From NCBI RefSeq assembly GCF_028736115.1, contig NZ_CP117877.1, positions 3,286,001 to 3,350,000 of the forward strand: a stretch of 64,000 bases of DNA. Direction: 5' to 3'. Of the stretch, positions 33,515 through 42,984 are shown in pieces (position 1 is the first letter of the stretch; every line of letters begins with the position of its first letter). Origin of the DNA: Mucilaginibacter sp. KACC 22063. Lineage in GTDB: Bacteria > Bacteroidota > Bacteroidia > Sphingobacteriales > Sphingobacteriaceae. Below the pieces are notes generated by a model. It saw nothing but the letters and a program-made list of their open reading frames with translations, did no database searches and was not told where the DNA came from. The position numbers and the translations under genes are program-made.

Positions 33515-34615
33515 ATGAAGGCACTGTTTGGCAGATACTTAAAGGTAATTGACTGGTATATCATAAGAAAATACCTGGGCACTTTCAGCTTTACAATTGC
33601 CTTGTTTATGGTGATCATCGTTGTATTTGACGTATCTGAGCACCTGGATAACTTTTTGAAAAGCAATGCCCCATTAAGCGCCATTGTATTTCAATACTAT
33701 GCCGGTTACCTGCCATTTTACACCAACCTATTACTGCCATTAATCAACTTCTTAGCAGTCATATTCTTTACGGCTAAGATGGCCAATCAAACAGAAATTG
33801 TACCCATACTTAGCGGTAAAGCCAGTTTTAACCGCTTTTTAAGGCCATACTTTTTTTCTGCTACACTGATCTTTATCGTCTTCTTTTTCGCCAATATCTA
33901 TCTTATTCCCTTTACCAACAAGCTGGATATCACCTTTGAGAACCATTATTTTAATGATGTAGACCCTACTAAAAGCGAGGTCCACATGCAGTTGGATAAA
34001 GACACCTACGTTTACCTGCAGTCATTCGATAATACCATCCATACAGGGTATGATTTTGTACTGGAGAAATTTGATGGGGACGAAATGAAGCAAAAACTGG
34101 TTGCCAACCGCATTGTATATGACTCGCTTAAACGGGTATGGTCCATTCAGGACTATAACGTGCGTTATGTAAATGGCCTTAAAGAAAGCTTTGTATACAA
34201 CGGCATCAAAAAAGACACGGTTTTAGACATGAAGCCAGCCGATTTTGAGGCCCATGATAACGTTTATCGTGCTATGGGAATGGCCGAGCTAAACAAAAAC
34301 ATACAACGTGAGCAACTACGGGGCACAGGTGCGCTTACTGATATGCTTTTTGAAAAGTACAGGCGCTTTGTATACCCATTATCCTCTTATGTACTCATGG
34401 TTATCGGCGTTGCCATCTCCTCGCGTAAGGTGAGGGGAGGGATCGGGCTACCTTTGGGTATCGGCATCTTCCTCTGTTTCACGTATATCGTCGTCGACCG
34501 CTTCGCCTTTGTTTTCTCTATTAAAGGGGGTATGCCACCTATTATAGCAGTATTTATCCCTAACGTTCTATTCGGTATTTTAGGATACTACCTGCTGATT
34601 AAAGCACCTAAGTAA
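33515..34615 (+). CDS. LptF/LptG-family LPS export permease
   Basis: A 366-residue YjgP/YjgQ family protein, a membrane subunit of the Lpt ABC exporter that extracts LPS from the inner membrane. It shows three N-terminal hydrophobic helices (with LFMVIIVVFDVSEHL and PFYTNLLLPLINFLA), a periplasmic beta-jellyroll from about residue 130 to 270, and three C-terminal helices (YPLSSYVLMVIGVAISSRKVRGG). LptF and LptG cannot be separated here. It starts 4 bases after tgt and overlaps the eamA-type gene by one base. Confidence 0.9.
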   Translation: MKALFGRYLKVIDWYIIRKYLGTFSFTIALFMVIIVVFDVSEHLDNFLKSNAPLSAIVFQYYAGYLPFYTNLLLPLINFLAVIFFTAKMANQTEIVPILSGKASFNRFLRPYFFSATLIFIVFFFANIYLIPFTNKLDITFENHYFNDVDPTKSEVHMQLDKDTYVYLQSFDNTIHTGYDFVLEKFDGDEMKQKLVANRIVYDSLKRVWSIQDYNVRYVNGLKESFVYNGIKKDTVLDMKPADFEAHDNVYRAMGMAELNKNIQREQLRGTGALTDMLFEKYRRFVYPLSSYVLMVIGVAISSRKVRGGIGLPLGIGIFLCFTYIVVDRFAFVFSIKGGMPPIIAVFIPNVLFGILGYYLLIKAPK

Positions 34616-35523
34616 TGAGCCAACAAGCTACTCCTGCTACCAGCGGACTTAATAAGAATCTACTGATACTTCATTTTACTGTATTTATTTGGGGATTTAC
34701 AGGCGTATTAGGCAAGCTGATCACTGTTACTGCTATTGACCTGGTATGGTACCGCGTACTAATTGCGTTCTGCACCTTGTTCCTGTATTTTAAATTCAAT
34801 AAAACAGTATTCAAAGTAAACCGCAAAACGCTGATTAACCTGGTGCTTACAGGTGCACTGGTAAGCGGCCATTGGGTGCTTTTCTTTGGGGCAATCAAGG
34901 CTTCTACACTATCCATTACGCTGGTTTGCCTTTCATCCATAACGCTGTTCACCGCTATTTTTGAGCCGATAATTAATCATAAAAAGATTTCAAAAATGGA
35001 GATTGCCGCCGGGCTTCTCATTATCACAGGCATCATCCTTATCTTCAAATTTGAAACCCATTACACTAAGGGTATCATTATGGGGCTTTGCAGCGCGGCA
35101 TTTGCCAGTTTATTTTCTATTATAAACGCCCGCCAGGTAAAGCATTTAGAAGCACCTGTTATTGCGTTTTACGAGTTAGGCGGCGGGGTATTATGGTTAT
35201 CACTGTTCCTGTTAGCAACGGGCGGCTTCAGCAACTTTGCTTTGCCCAAGGCATCAGATCTGGGCTACCTGTTTATATTAGGTACCGTTTGCACTTCGCT
35301 TGCCTACGTTGCAGGTGTATCTGTCATGCGGGAATTTTCTGCCTTTAGGGTAGCATTGATCACCAACCTCGAGCCGGTATATGGCATCGTGATGTCGTTC
35401 CTTTTCTTTGGCGAGTTACGTTTAATGAGCATAGGATTTTGGGCTGGTGCATTAATTATCCTGTCTACTATCTTCCTTTTTCCTGTAGCACAAAAGCAGG
35501 TAAGCAAGCTTAAAAATCGCTAA
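34615..35523 (+). CDS. EamA/DMT-family transporter
   Basis: A 302-residue inner-membrane protein with ten predicted helices in two EamA repeats (first from HFTVFIWGFTGVLGKL, second from KGIIMGLCSAAFASLFSI). Family members export or import small metabolites such as amino acids or nucleosides; the substrate cannot be inferred. Its ATG overlaps the stop of the LptF/G gene, so it ends the tgt operon. A weak 7-base inverted repeat (35568-35574 with 35585-35591) lies downstream. Confidence 0.88.
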   Translation: MSQQATPATSGLNKNLLILHFTVFIWGFTGVLGKLITVTAIDLVWYRVLIAFCTLFLYFKFNKTVFKVNRKTLINLVLTGALVSGHWVLFFGAIKASTLSITLVCLSSITLFTAIFEPIINHKKISKMEIAAGLLIITGIILIFKFETHYTKGIIMGLCSAAFASLFSIINARQVKHLEAPVIAFYELGGGVLWLSLFLLATGGFSNFALPKASDLGYLFILGTVCTSLAYVAGVSVMREFSAFRVALITNLEPVYGIVMSFLFFGELRLMSIGFWAGALIILSTIFLFPVAQKQVSKLKNR

Positions 35524-36221
35524 TCAGCATCTTTTTCTTTACAACCATTTAACTTGTTGTTAAAAGCAGACAATTTAATTTCTTATTGTCTATTTAGGGG
35601 TGCAACAAACTCATCTATTCATATGCTTTATAGCGATGCTTTTCATGAGACAGCTTAGTGTATTTATTCTTTATTAACCTTAATTCAGATTTCCACTTTA
35701 AACATTTAAAAAGTGCATTTTTAACCGTATTAGCTGGATTTATTTCTATTTATATAAATATAAATAAAATATTAAAAATCAATATCTTACATAGTTTAAA
35801 TAAACTTCAATTTCAGAATATATAATGACTTTTAAAATCTCAATGCTAATTAATTTAGCAAATGATACTTCAAGGGTATTTTTATTAAAATAAGTAAATG
35901 TTTTCCAGTTATTTATGAACTCTATTTAAACATATAATTTTTGTTAGATAAAATAGACAGTAAACAGGATTAAGTGTAATGAACAAACACTTCAGGAGAA
36001 TTAATCAGAGAACTGTTTTAAGGCTAATTTGCTTAGGAGTAGTTATCAGATAAAAGTTGAGCGCAAAAACCAATTTAATTTCAAATTAAATATTACGATA
36101 ACTGTGCCAAGGTGAAATATTGAGAATGCTTCCCTATTAATGCAAACTTTTAATGAGTTAAAACGCTTTCATTTACATCAAACTAAAAAGCGATATTGAC
36201 CTTAGTTAAACATTACCGATC
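35524..36221. other. AT-rich gene-free region of about 700 bases
   Basis: No recognisable gene. The stretch is markedly more AT-rich than the surroundings. It contains small palindromes: AGACAAT/ATTGTCT (35568-35591), TGCTAA/TTAGCA (35844-35860), and ATTTAATTT-C-AAATTAAAT (36073-36091). One 24-codon ATG frame (35979-36053) has no supporting signal. An untranslated RNA or a decayed gene remnant cannot be excluded. Confidence 0.6.
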
Positions 36222-36506
36222 ATGAGAATATCAACCATTGTTGCTATTGTAATTGCTATCCTGCTAACAGTAGTATTTATGCAAAACACCGACGAGGTTC
36301 GGTTCACCCTATTATTCACTTCCATGTATGTATCAAAAGTTGTGATGATGGGGATAGTAGCGGTTATTGCTTTTATACTTGGAGTAATTATAGGCAGGCC
36401 GAAGCGAAGAGCAAAAGTGGAAGATTTTAAGTATGATGAGGACGACAAGGAGCACCTGAGCAAACCGGGTGGCCTTACAGATGAAGATCGCGAGTATATC
36501 AATTAA
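36222..36506 (+). CDS. LapA-domain (DUF1049) membrane protein
   Basis: A 94-residue protein with two transmembrane helices (about residues 4-20 and 39-58), the QNTDEVRF segment between them and a charged cytoplasmic tail ending EDREYIN. This is the LapA/DUF1049 pattern; in E. coli LapA helps adjust LPS synthesis with LapB. LapB is not adjacent here. It is 18 bases upstream of the dehydrogenase gene, a likely cotranscript. Confidence 0.82.
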   Translation: MRISTIVAIVIAILLTVVFMQNTDEVRFTLLFTSMYVSKVVMMGIVAVIAFILGVIIGRPKRRAKVEDFKYDEDDKEHLSKPGGLTDEDREYIN

Positions 36507-36524
36507 TTCAATATTCAACACACT

Positions 36525-37412
36525 ATGAAAACCAACATCGGATTTATAGGCTTAGGCAACCTGGGTACACCCATTGCCCAAAACCTGATTAAGGCCGGCT
36601 ACCATTTACAAGTATATAATCGTACCGCTACAAAAATTGACGAGCTTGATCAGTCGGCAGTAACAAAATGCGACTCGCCTGCTGATGCAGCTAAAGATGT
36701 CGAGTTTATTGTCACTGTACTCTCTGATGATAAAGTGGTGCGCGAGGTGGTTACCGGAGAAGATGGCATTTTAAAAACACTCCCTAAAAATGCCATACAT
36801 ATTTCTATCAGTACCATTTTACCAGAAACTTCAAAAGAGATGGCGGCACTGCATGAGCAGTCTGGAAGCTGCTACCTTGCCTCGCCTGTTTTTGGCCGGC
36901 CTGAAGCTGCCGCAGCAAAATTGCTTTGGGTATGCACATCAGGCAAGGCAGAAATAAAGGAAGCTGCTAAGCCGGTGCAGGAAAGCATTAGCCAGGGCAT
37001 TATTGATTTTGGCGAAGAGGTTGGCGCCGCCAACGTGGTTAAGATTACCGGTAACTTTATGATACAGGCATCAATGGAAATGATGGCCGAGTCGTATACC
37101 CTCGCTGAAAAGTATGGTGTTGACCGCAGCCAGATCAGCGAGTTCTTTAGCGCTACCCTTTTCAATGCACCAATATTTAAAAACTACGGCAAGATCATTT
37201 CAGGTAAACAGTACGAGCCGGTAGGCTTTACGTCGCAGTTAGGCTACAAGGATGCCAACCTTGCATTCAGGTTGTCGCAGCAAAGCCAGACACCCATGCC
37301 GCTGGTAAACATAGTACACAACCGTTTACTTACTGCATTAGCTAAAGGCTGGAAAGACCGCGACTGGTCTGAAGCATTTGGACGCGGCGTAAGCGACGAC
37401 GCCGGAATTTAA
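36525..37412 (+). CDS. NAD(P)-dependent beta-hydroxyacid dehydrogenase family protein
   Basis: A 295-residue protein of the 3-hydroxyisobutyrate/6-phosphogluconate dehydrogenase group. It has the Rossmann motif GFIGLGNLGTPIAQNL, NRT after strand 2 (suggesting NADPH), the substrate motif region SISTILPET, and the catalytic lysine in VVKITGNFM. Substrates in this family include succinic semialdehyde, glyoxylate and hydroxyisobutyrate; which applies is unclear. Its end overlaps convergent ispE by 4 bases. Confidence 0.88.
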   Translation: MKTNIGFIGLGNLGTPIAQNLIKAGYHLQVYNRTATKIDELDQSAVTKCDSPADAAKDVEFIVTVLSDDKVVREVVTGEDGILKTLPKNAIHISISTILPETSKEMAALHEQSGSCYLASPVFGRPEAAAAKLLWVCTSGKAEIKEAAKPVQESISQGIIDFGEEVGAANVVKITGNFMIQASMEMMAESYTLAEKYGVDRSQISEFFSATLFNAPIFKNYGKIISGKQYEPVGFTSQLGYKDANLAFRLSQQSQTPMPLVNIVHNRLLTALAKGWKDRDWSEAFGRGVSDDAGI

Positions 37413-38212
37413 ACATTATAAAATACCTGGTTGTCTTTTTCCAGGTGTGTAAGCAGAGGCGGCGTTCCAAAAATCCCAAATACTGAAGCGCCGCTTCCGC
37501 TCATACTGGCATACAAGGCACCTGCATCATACAGAGCTTTTTTAACAGCTGCTATCTGCGGGTACTTTTCAAATACGGAAATCTCAAAATCATTTTTAAT
37601 CGCATCCTTCCAATCAGCAACCGGGAGTTTAATCAGCGCTTGCAGATCATGCTCGGCTGGCTCAGGTTTTACCCCTGCATAAGCTTCGGCGGTGGAAACA
37701 TGTACAGGCGGCATCACTAATACAATCACATAATTACTCAGGTCAAGTTCAACAGGTAAAAATTGATCGCCCTTGTCAAAAGCATACACTGGCTTATTTT
37801 CGATGAAGAAAGCACAATCGGCGCCAAGCTGCCTTGCATAATTCTGCATAGCCTCAACACTCAATCCTAAACTGAACTGCTCATTGATCAGTTTAATAAA
37901 AAAAGCGGCATCGGCAGAACCGCCACCAAGCCCTGCCCCTATTGGAATGTGCTTGTGCAAGTGAATTTTCAACGGCGCAAGGTCATAATCATTTTTAATG
38001 AGCTCGTAAGCTTTTATACAGAGGTTTTTCTCCGGCTCTCCCGGTATATTTATCCCCGAAGATGTAAAACTCAACTGAGGGGCTGCAATAGCTTCTAATG
38101 CATCATTGATCTTTACCGGGTAAAAAACAGTTTCCAGATTATGGTAACCATCCGGCCTTTTAGCCGTAATATTTAAACCTATATTGATCTTGGCGTTTGG
38201 AAATACGATCAT
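37409..38212 (-). CDS. ispE: 4-diphosphocytidyl-2-C-methyl-D-erythritol kinase
   Basis: GHMP kinase of the MEP isoprenoid pathway. The 267-residue protein has the N-terminal NAKINIGLNITAKRPDGYHNLE, the ATP-binding IPIGAGLGGGSADAA, and the C-terminal SMSGSGASVFGIF. All three GHMP motifs are in order and the length is normal. The start at 38212 is an ATG; no canonical promoter box was seen in the spacer shared with thyA. Confidence 0.96.
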   Translation of the reverse strand: MIVFPNAKINIGLNITAKRPDGYHNLETVFYPVKINDALEAIAAPQLSFTSSGINIPGEPEKNLCIKAYELIKNDYDLAPLKIHLHKHIPIGAGLGGGSADAAFFIKLINEQFSLGLSVEAMQNYARQLGADCAFFIENKPVYAFDKGDQFLPVELDLSNYVIVLVMPPVHVSTAEAYAGVKPEPAEHDLQALIKLPVADWKDAIKNDFEISVFEKYPQIAAVKKALYDAGALYASMSGSGASVFGIFGTPPLLTHLEKDNQVFYNV

Positions 38213-38354
38213 AAACTTATTAACCTTGCTGCATAGTTATGCACAAAAGGTAGGATGTCAAAATTAGATTTTTTTATTTTGCACCCTGGTTATTGAGTTA
38301 GTGTGCAAACAGAACTTAGCAATTGACCTGGTAACTTAACGACAGCCTCAAAAA

Positions 38355-39149
38355 ATGAAACAATATTTAGATCTGATGCAGCATGTGCTGGATAACGGCA
38401 CACAAAAACACGACAGGACCGGAACCGGAACCATCAGCGTGTTTGGCTATCAGATGCGCTTTAACCTGCAGGATGGTTTTCCGCTGGTGACTACCAAAAA
38501 ATTACACCTTAAATCCATCATCCACGAACTGATATGGTTTTTGCAAGGCGATACCAATATTAAGTACCTTAAAGATAATGGCGTACGTATCTGGGACGAA
38601 TGGGCTGATGCCGAAGGTAACCTTGGCCCGGTTTATGGCTACCAATGGCGATCATGGCCGATGCCGGATGGCGGCCACATCGATCAGATCACTCAACTGA
38701 TTGATATGATCAAAAAGAACCCCGACTCGCGCAGGCTGATTGTATCTGCATGGAACGTAGCCGATGTCAACCAGATGGCGCTTCCGCCCTGCCATACGCT
38801 GTTTCAGTTTTATGTAGCCGATGGCAAGCTAAGCTGTCAGCTTTACCAGCGCAGTGCCGATATATTTTTAGGTGTGCCTTTTAATATTGCATCATACGCA
38901 TTGTTAACCATGATGATTGCGCAGGTTTGCGATTTACAATATGGCGATTTTATTCACACTTTCGGTGATGCACACATTTATAATAACCACCTCGACCAGG
39001 TGAAGCTACAGCTAAGCCGCGAACCACGTCCTTTGCCAACCATGAAGATCAACCCTGAAGTAAAAAACATCTTCGACTTTAAGTATGAAGACTTCACTTT
39101 AGAAAATTATGATCCGTGGCCGCATATTAAAGGTGCAGTAGCGGTATAA
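38355..39149 (+). CDS. thyA: Thymidylate synthase
   Basis: Methylates dUMP to dTMP using methylene-tetrahydrofolate. The 264-residue protein is the E. coli-like length, with the dUMP-binding R-T-G-T region early ([13 protein letters not shown]), the nucleophile C146 in [11 protein letters not shown], and [18 protein letters not shown]. The spacer to folA holds a REP-like element. Together with folA and secDF it forms a same-strand series. Confidence 0.97.
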   Translation: MKQYLDLMQHVLDNGTQKHDRTGTGTISVFGYQMRFNLQDGFPLVTTKKLHLKSIIHELIWFLQGDTNIKYLKDNGVRIWDEWADAEGNLGPVYGYQWRSWPMPDGGHIDQITQLIDMIKKNPDSRRLIVSAWNVADVNQMALPPCHTLFQFYVADGKLSCQLYQRSADIFLGVPFNIASYALLTMMIAQVCDLQYGDFIHTFGDAHIYNNHLDQVKLQLSREPRPLPTMKINPEVKNIFDFKYEDFTLENYDPWPHIKGAVAV

Positions 39150-39215
39150 TTTAGTGCAATGGTTCACTGGTCATTGGTTCATTAGTCATTGGCTTAACAT
39201 TCTTTAAAACCAAAC

Positions 39216-39313
39216 GTCATTGCGAGGAGGAACGACGAAGCAATCTCCGGACAATTAATAAAATATAATTAAACACATTGCAGGCTCGGGATTGCTTCGT
39301 ACCTCGCAATGAC
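39216..39313. repeat. REP-like palindromic element, GTCATTGCGAGG family, in the thyA-folA spacer
   Basis: Left arm GTCATTGCGAGG (39217-39228) with GAAGCAATC (39238-39246), right arm GATTGCTTCGTACCTCGCAATGAC (39290-39313; longest run shown in two parts: GATTGCTTCG and CCTCGCAATGAC). It ends 10 bases before the folA ATG. Upstream (39160-39194) is a tandem run of the word TCATTGGTTCA. Confidence 0.8.
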
Positions 39314-39323
39314 TCAATAAGAA

Positions 39324-39806
39324 ATGATCGTATCTGCAATTGTCGCCGTATCAACCAACAACGCCATAGGTAAAAATAATCAACTTTTATGGCACCTGCC
39401 TGCTGATCTAAAGCACTTTAAACAGATCACAACCGGCCATACCGTAATTATGGGCCGTAAAACCTTTGATTCTGTAGGCAAGCCGCTTCCAAATCGCAGG
39501 AATATTATTGTTACCCGTCAGACTATTCAAATTGAAGGTTGCGAAGTAGTAAGCTCTGTTGAAGCGGCTTTAGCGCTTTGTGCCAGCGAAGATGAGGTTT
39601 TTATTGTAGGCGGTGCCGAGATATACCGCTTGGCTATGCCGCTTACCAACAGGATCTATTTAACCAGGGTTCACAAGGATTTTGAGGCAGATACCTTCTT
39701 CCCTGAAATTGATGAAAATGATTGGAAAATCACTTCGCAAGAGGACTTTGACGCCGATGAAAAGAACAATATCCCCTACTCCTACATCACGCTTGACCGC
39801 CGCTAA
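39324..39806 (+). CDS. folA: Dihydrofolate reductase
   Basis: Reduces dihydrofolate with NADPH, regenerating the cofactor spent by ThyA. The 160-residue protein has AIGKNNQLLWHLPADLKHFK near the N terminus, the NADPH-binding VIMGRKTFDSVG, PNRRNIIVT, and the IVGGAEIY motif. Length matches bacterial DHFR. It follows thyA on the same strand, 174 bases downstream, with the REP-like element between, so cotranscription is plausible. Confidence 0.96.
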   Translation: MIVSAIVAVSTNNAIGKNNQLLWHLPADLKHFKQITTGHTVIMGRKTFDSVGKPLPNRRNIIVTRQTIQIEGCEVVSSVEAALALCASEDEVFIVGGAEIYRLAMPLTNRIYLTRVHKDFEADTFFPEIDENDWKITSQEDFDADEKNNIPYSYITLDRR

Positions 39807-39859
39807 CACACGTCATTTATTTTTGTTTCAATTAAAATTTAAGCGTAGCAAATTTTTGT

Positions 39860-39867
39860 TAGATTTG
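39860..39867 (+). promoter_or_regulatory. TAnnTTTG -7 box of secDF
   Basis: Perfect match TAGATTTG, 54 bases before the secDF ATG. Confidence 0.55.
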
Positions 39868-39921
39868 CCGTCTTGTTAAAAAAGCTTATAAACTAATTAA
39901 TTACATACACTAACACACACA

Positions 39922-42894
39922 ATGCAAGGTAAAGGGGTTATTAAGTTTTTCGCAATCCTGCTGACTATTGTTTGCTTGTACCAACTCTCGTTTACGTTGG
40001 TGGTCCACAAAGTTCAACAAGACGCTAAAGAATATGCGAAAGGTAACGCAGAAAAAGAGAAAGCATATCTGGACTCGATGTCCAATCAGCCGGTGTACCC
40101 GGTTTTAAAACACACCTATCAATATTGCTTGGAGCGTGAGCTTGCTTTAGGTCTCGACCTTAAAGGCGGTATGAACGTTACCATGCAGATCTCATTAGGT
40201 GACCTGATCAAAGCATTATCAGACAACAATCAGGATCCTGCCTTTAAAGAGGCGCTTTCAAAAGCAGAGATCGATTCACATACCAGTCCTGAAAACTACA
40301 TTACGCTTTTCATGAATGAGTATAATAAGATCGCTCCTGATGGCAAGCTTGCCCCTATCTTCGCTACGAAAGAAAATCAGGAACACATTAAATTTAACTC
40401 AAGCAACAGCGAGGTTGAATCATTCCTGAAACAACAGGCTAATACAGCAATCACTCAGTCATACAACATCCTTACCACCCGTATCGATAAATTTGGTGTA
40501 ACTGCGCCAAACATCCAGTTACAGGAAGGTACTAACCGCATTTTGGTTGAACTACCGGGTGTTACTGAAAAAGACCGTGTACGGAAGCTGTTACAAGGTT
40601 CGGCTAAATTAGAATTCTACGAAACTGCCGAAAACCAGGAAGTATTCCCTTTACTGAATAACATCAACAACATCTTAGTAGCTAAAAACAAATCAGCTAA
40701 AAAAGATACTGCAAAGAAAGACACTGCTAAAACTGCTGCTGTTGCTAAAGCTGATACTGCTAAAGGCGGTTCGCTACTAAGCAAAGTGCAGAAAAATGCA
40801 GGTAAAGATACCAGCGCTTTAAACAAAACTCAGGCAGCAGAGCAAAACCCATTATTCGCGGTTCTACGCCCGATGGTTGGCCAGGGTCAAAATGGCCAGC
40901 TGCAATATGCACCAGGCCCGGTAGTAGGTTCGGCAGAACAAAAAGATACTGCTAAAATCGATGGTTACCTGCGTTTACCTGAAGTTAAATCAGCTATCCC
41001 GCAAAACATCCGTTTCCTTTGGAGCGTAAAGCCTGAAGAAAAAACAAAAGTATTCAGTTTATATGCCATCAAACTTTCAGGCGCTAACAACGGCCCCGTA
41101 TTAACAGGCGGTGTTATTACTGATGCCAACAGCGACGTTAACCAATCTCGCGGTGGTTTTGAAGTAACAATGGACATGAATTCGGAAGGTGCTACTAAAT
41201 GGCGCGAAATTACTGCTGCTGCGGCTGGTAACCCTAATGATCCTAACGATAACCGTTCAATCGCTATCGTACTTGACGATAACGTGATCTCTGCCCCTCG
41301 TGTAGATAATGAGATCTCTGGCGGCCGTTCTTCTATCTCTGGTAACTTTACCCAGGAAGAGACAAAAGACTTAGCCAACATCTTAAAAGCTGGCCGTTTG
41401 CCTGCTCCGGCACGTATCGTTGCCGAAGACGTTGTAGGCCCTTCATTAGGTCAGGAAGCTATTAACAATGGTTTAGCATCATGTTTAGTGGGCTTACTGG
41501 TTGTATTAGTGTTCATGATTGCTTACTACAACCGCGCAGGTACTGTTGCTGTTGTTGCGGTAGTTGTAAACGTATTCTTCCTGATGGGTGTACTCACCAA
41601 CTTGGGTGCAGTATTAACCCTGCCTGGTATTGCCGGTATCGTGTTGATATTAGGTACCTGCGTGGATGCGAATGTATTGATTTACGAACGTGTACGTGAG
41701 GAAATGGCTTTAGGTAAATCTGTACGTATTGCCATTGCCGACGGTTACAAACACGCTTTATCATCAATCCTTGATGCTAACATATCTACATTCATTACCG
41801 GTTTAATCCTGTTTATCTTCGGTTCAGGCCCTATCCAGGGTTTCGCAACCACGTTGATGATCGGTATTATCACCTCCTTATTCTGTTCGTTACTGATCTC
41901 TCGTTTGATCTTCGAATGGATGCTGGAAAAAGGCTGGGATATCAAATTCTCAAACCCATGGAGCTCACATACCTTTAAAAATGCAAACTTCGGTTTCGTT
42001 AAAAACCGTTTCAGGTTCTACGCATTCTCAGGTATCTTCATCCTTGCAGGTATCATCTCTATGTTTACCCGCGGCTTTAGCTACGGTGTAGATTTCCGCG
42101 GTGGCCGTACTTATGTTGTACGTTTTGATAACGCTGTAAACGTTGAGGACGTTCGTAAGAACGTTACCGAAACTTTTGGCGAAGGTAAAGCGATTGTTAA
42201 AACTTACATTAACAACAACAACCAGGTAAGTATTACTACCGACTATATGATCGACGACAACTCGAGCGCTGCTGACAATAAAGTTGAAAGCACCCTGCGT
42301 AAGAGTTTGGCTAAAATCAATCCTAAGTTCTCTATTCCAAGTCAGCAAAAGGTTGGCCCTACTGTAGCTAACAGTATCAAAACCTCAGCTATCTGGACAG
42401 TATTATTTGCTATCGCGATCATTTCGATCTATATCCTGATCCGTTTCCGCAGATGGCAGTTCAGCTTGGGTGCAGCTATTGCAACCGCTCACGATGCCTT
42501 GCTGGTATTATCGTTCTTCTCTTTATTCCATGATTACCTTCCGTTCTCACTGGATATCGACCAGAACTTTATTGCGGCAATACTTACCGTAATTGGTTAC
42601 TCAATTAACGATACCGTGGTTGTATTTGACCGTATTCGTGAGTTCCTGAGCCACTCAAACAAAAATGAGGATACCAAAGTGGTTATTAACCGCGCTATCA
42701 ACAGCACATTAAGCCGTACTATTATTACTGCATTAACGGTAGTATTCGTTTTGGTCGTGCTGTTCATCTTCGGTGGCGACGTTATCCGCGGTTTCTCATT
42801 CGCGTTATTGATAGGTGTATGTTTCGGTACTTATTCTTCTATCTGCGTAGCTACCCCGGTTATCGTAGACTTTGGCAAAAAAGACCTGAAATAA
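39922..42894 (+). CDS. secDF: Fused protein-export subunit SecDF
   Basis: A 990-residue RND-type membrane protein that uses proton flow to complete Sec-dependent export. The SecD part has an N-terminal helix (about residues 7-29), the family motif LGLDLKGGMNVTMQ, a periplasmic domain and six helices (LGTCVDANVLIYERVREE). The SecF part starts near residue 690 with YGVDFRGGRTYVV and ends with GYSINDTVVVFDRIREF and further helices. A Lys/Ala/Asp/Thr-rich low-complexity insertion (about residues 255-300, repeating DTAK) interrupts the first periplasmic domain. Fusion of SecD and SecF is usual in Bacteroidota. Confidence 0.97.
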   Translation: MQGKGVIKFFAILLTIVCLYQLSFTLVVHKVQQDAKEYAKGNAEKEKAYLDSMSNQPVYPVLKHTYQYCLERELALGLDLKGGMNVTMQISLGDLIKALSDNNQDPAFKEALSKAEIDSHTSPENYITLFMNEYNKIAPDGKLAPIFATKENQEHIKFNSSNSEVESFLKQQANTAITQSYNILTTRIDKFGVTAPNIQLQEGTNRILVELPGVTEKDRVRKLLQGSAKLEFYETAENQEVFPLLNNINNILVAKNKSAKKDTAKKDTAKTAAVAKADTAKGGSLLSKVQKNAGKDTSALNKTQAAEQNPLFAVLRPMVGQGQNGQLQYAPGPVVGSAEQKDTAKIDGYLRLPEVKSAIPQNIRFLWSVKPEEKTKVFSLYAIKLSGANNGPVLTGGVITDANSDVNQSRGGFEVTMDMNSEGATKWREITAAAAGNPNDPNDNRSIAIVLDDNVISAPRVDNEISGGRSSISGNFTQEETKDLANILKAGRLPAPARIVAEDVVGPSLGQEAINNGLASCLVGLLVVLVFMIAYYNRAGTVAVVAVVVNVFFLMGVLTNLGAVLTLPGIAGIVLILGTCVDANVLIYERVREEMALGKSVRIAIADGYKHALSSILDANISTFITGLILFIFGSGPIQGFATTLMIGIITSLFCSLLISRLIFEWMLEKGWDIKFSNPWSSHTFKNANFGFVKNRFRFYAFSGIFILAGIISMFTRGFSYGVDFRGGRTYVVRFDNAVNVEDVRKNVTETFGEGKAIVKTYINNNNQVSITTDYMIDDNSSAADNKVESTLRKSLAKINPKFSIPSQQKVGPTVANSIKTSAIWTVLFAIAIISIYILIRFRRWQFSLGAAIATAHDALLVLSFFSLFHDYLPFSLDIDQNFIAAILTVIGYSINDTVVVFDRIREFLSHSNKNEDTKVVINRAINSTLSRTIITALTVVFVLVVLFIFGGDVIRGFSFALLIGVCFGTYSSICVATPVIVDFGKKDLK

Positions 42895-42912
42895 TAATTT
42901 ATAAGTAATTTT

Positions 42913-42945
42913 AAAGGCTCCGAAGAACATTCGGAGCCTTTTTTG
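42913..42945 (+). terminator. Rho-independent terminator after secDF
   Basis: Twelve-base-pair stem AAAGGCTCCGAA / TTCGGAGCCTTT with a 5-base loop and a T-tract. Confidence 0.88.
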
Positions 42946-42984
42946 TTTATAACTAAAACAACTTATTTGAGTTAACATCGACTT

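Noticed and set aside
35979-36053. 24-codon ATG frame in the AT-rich gap
   Set aside because: No promoter, no conserved pattern and expected by chance in 700 AT-rich bases.
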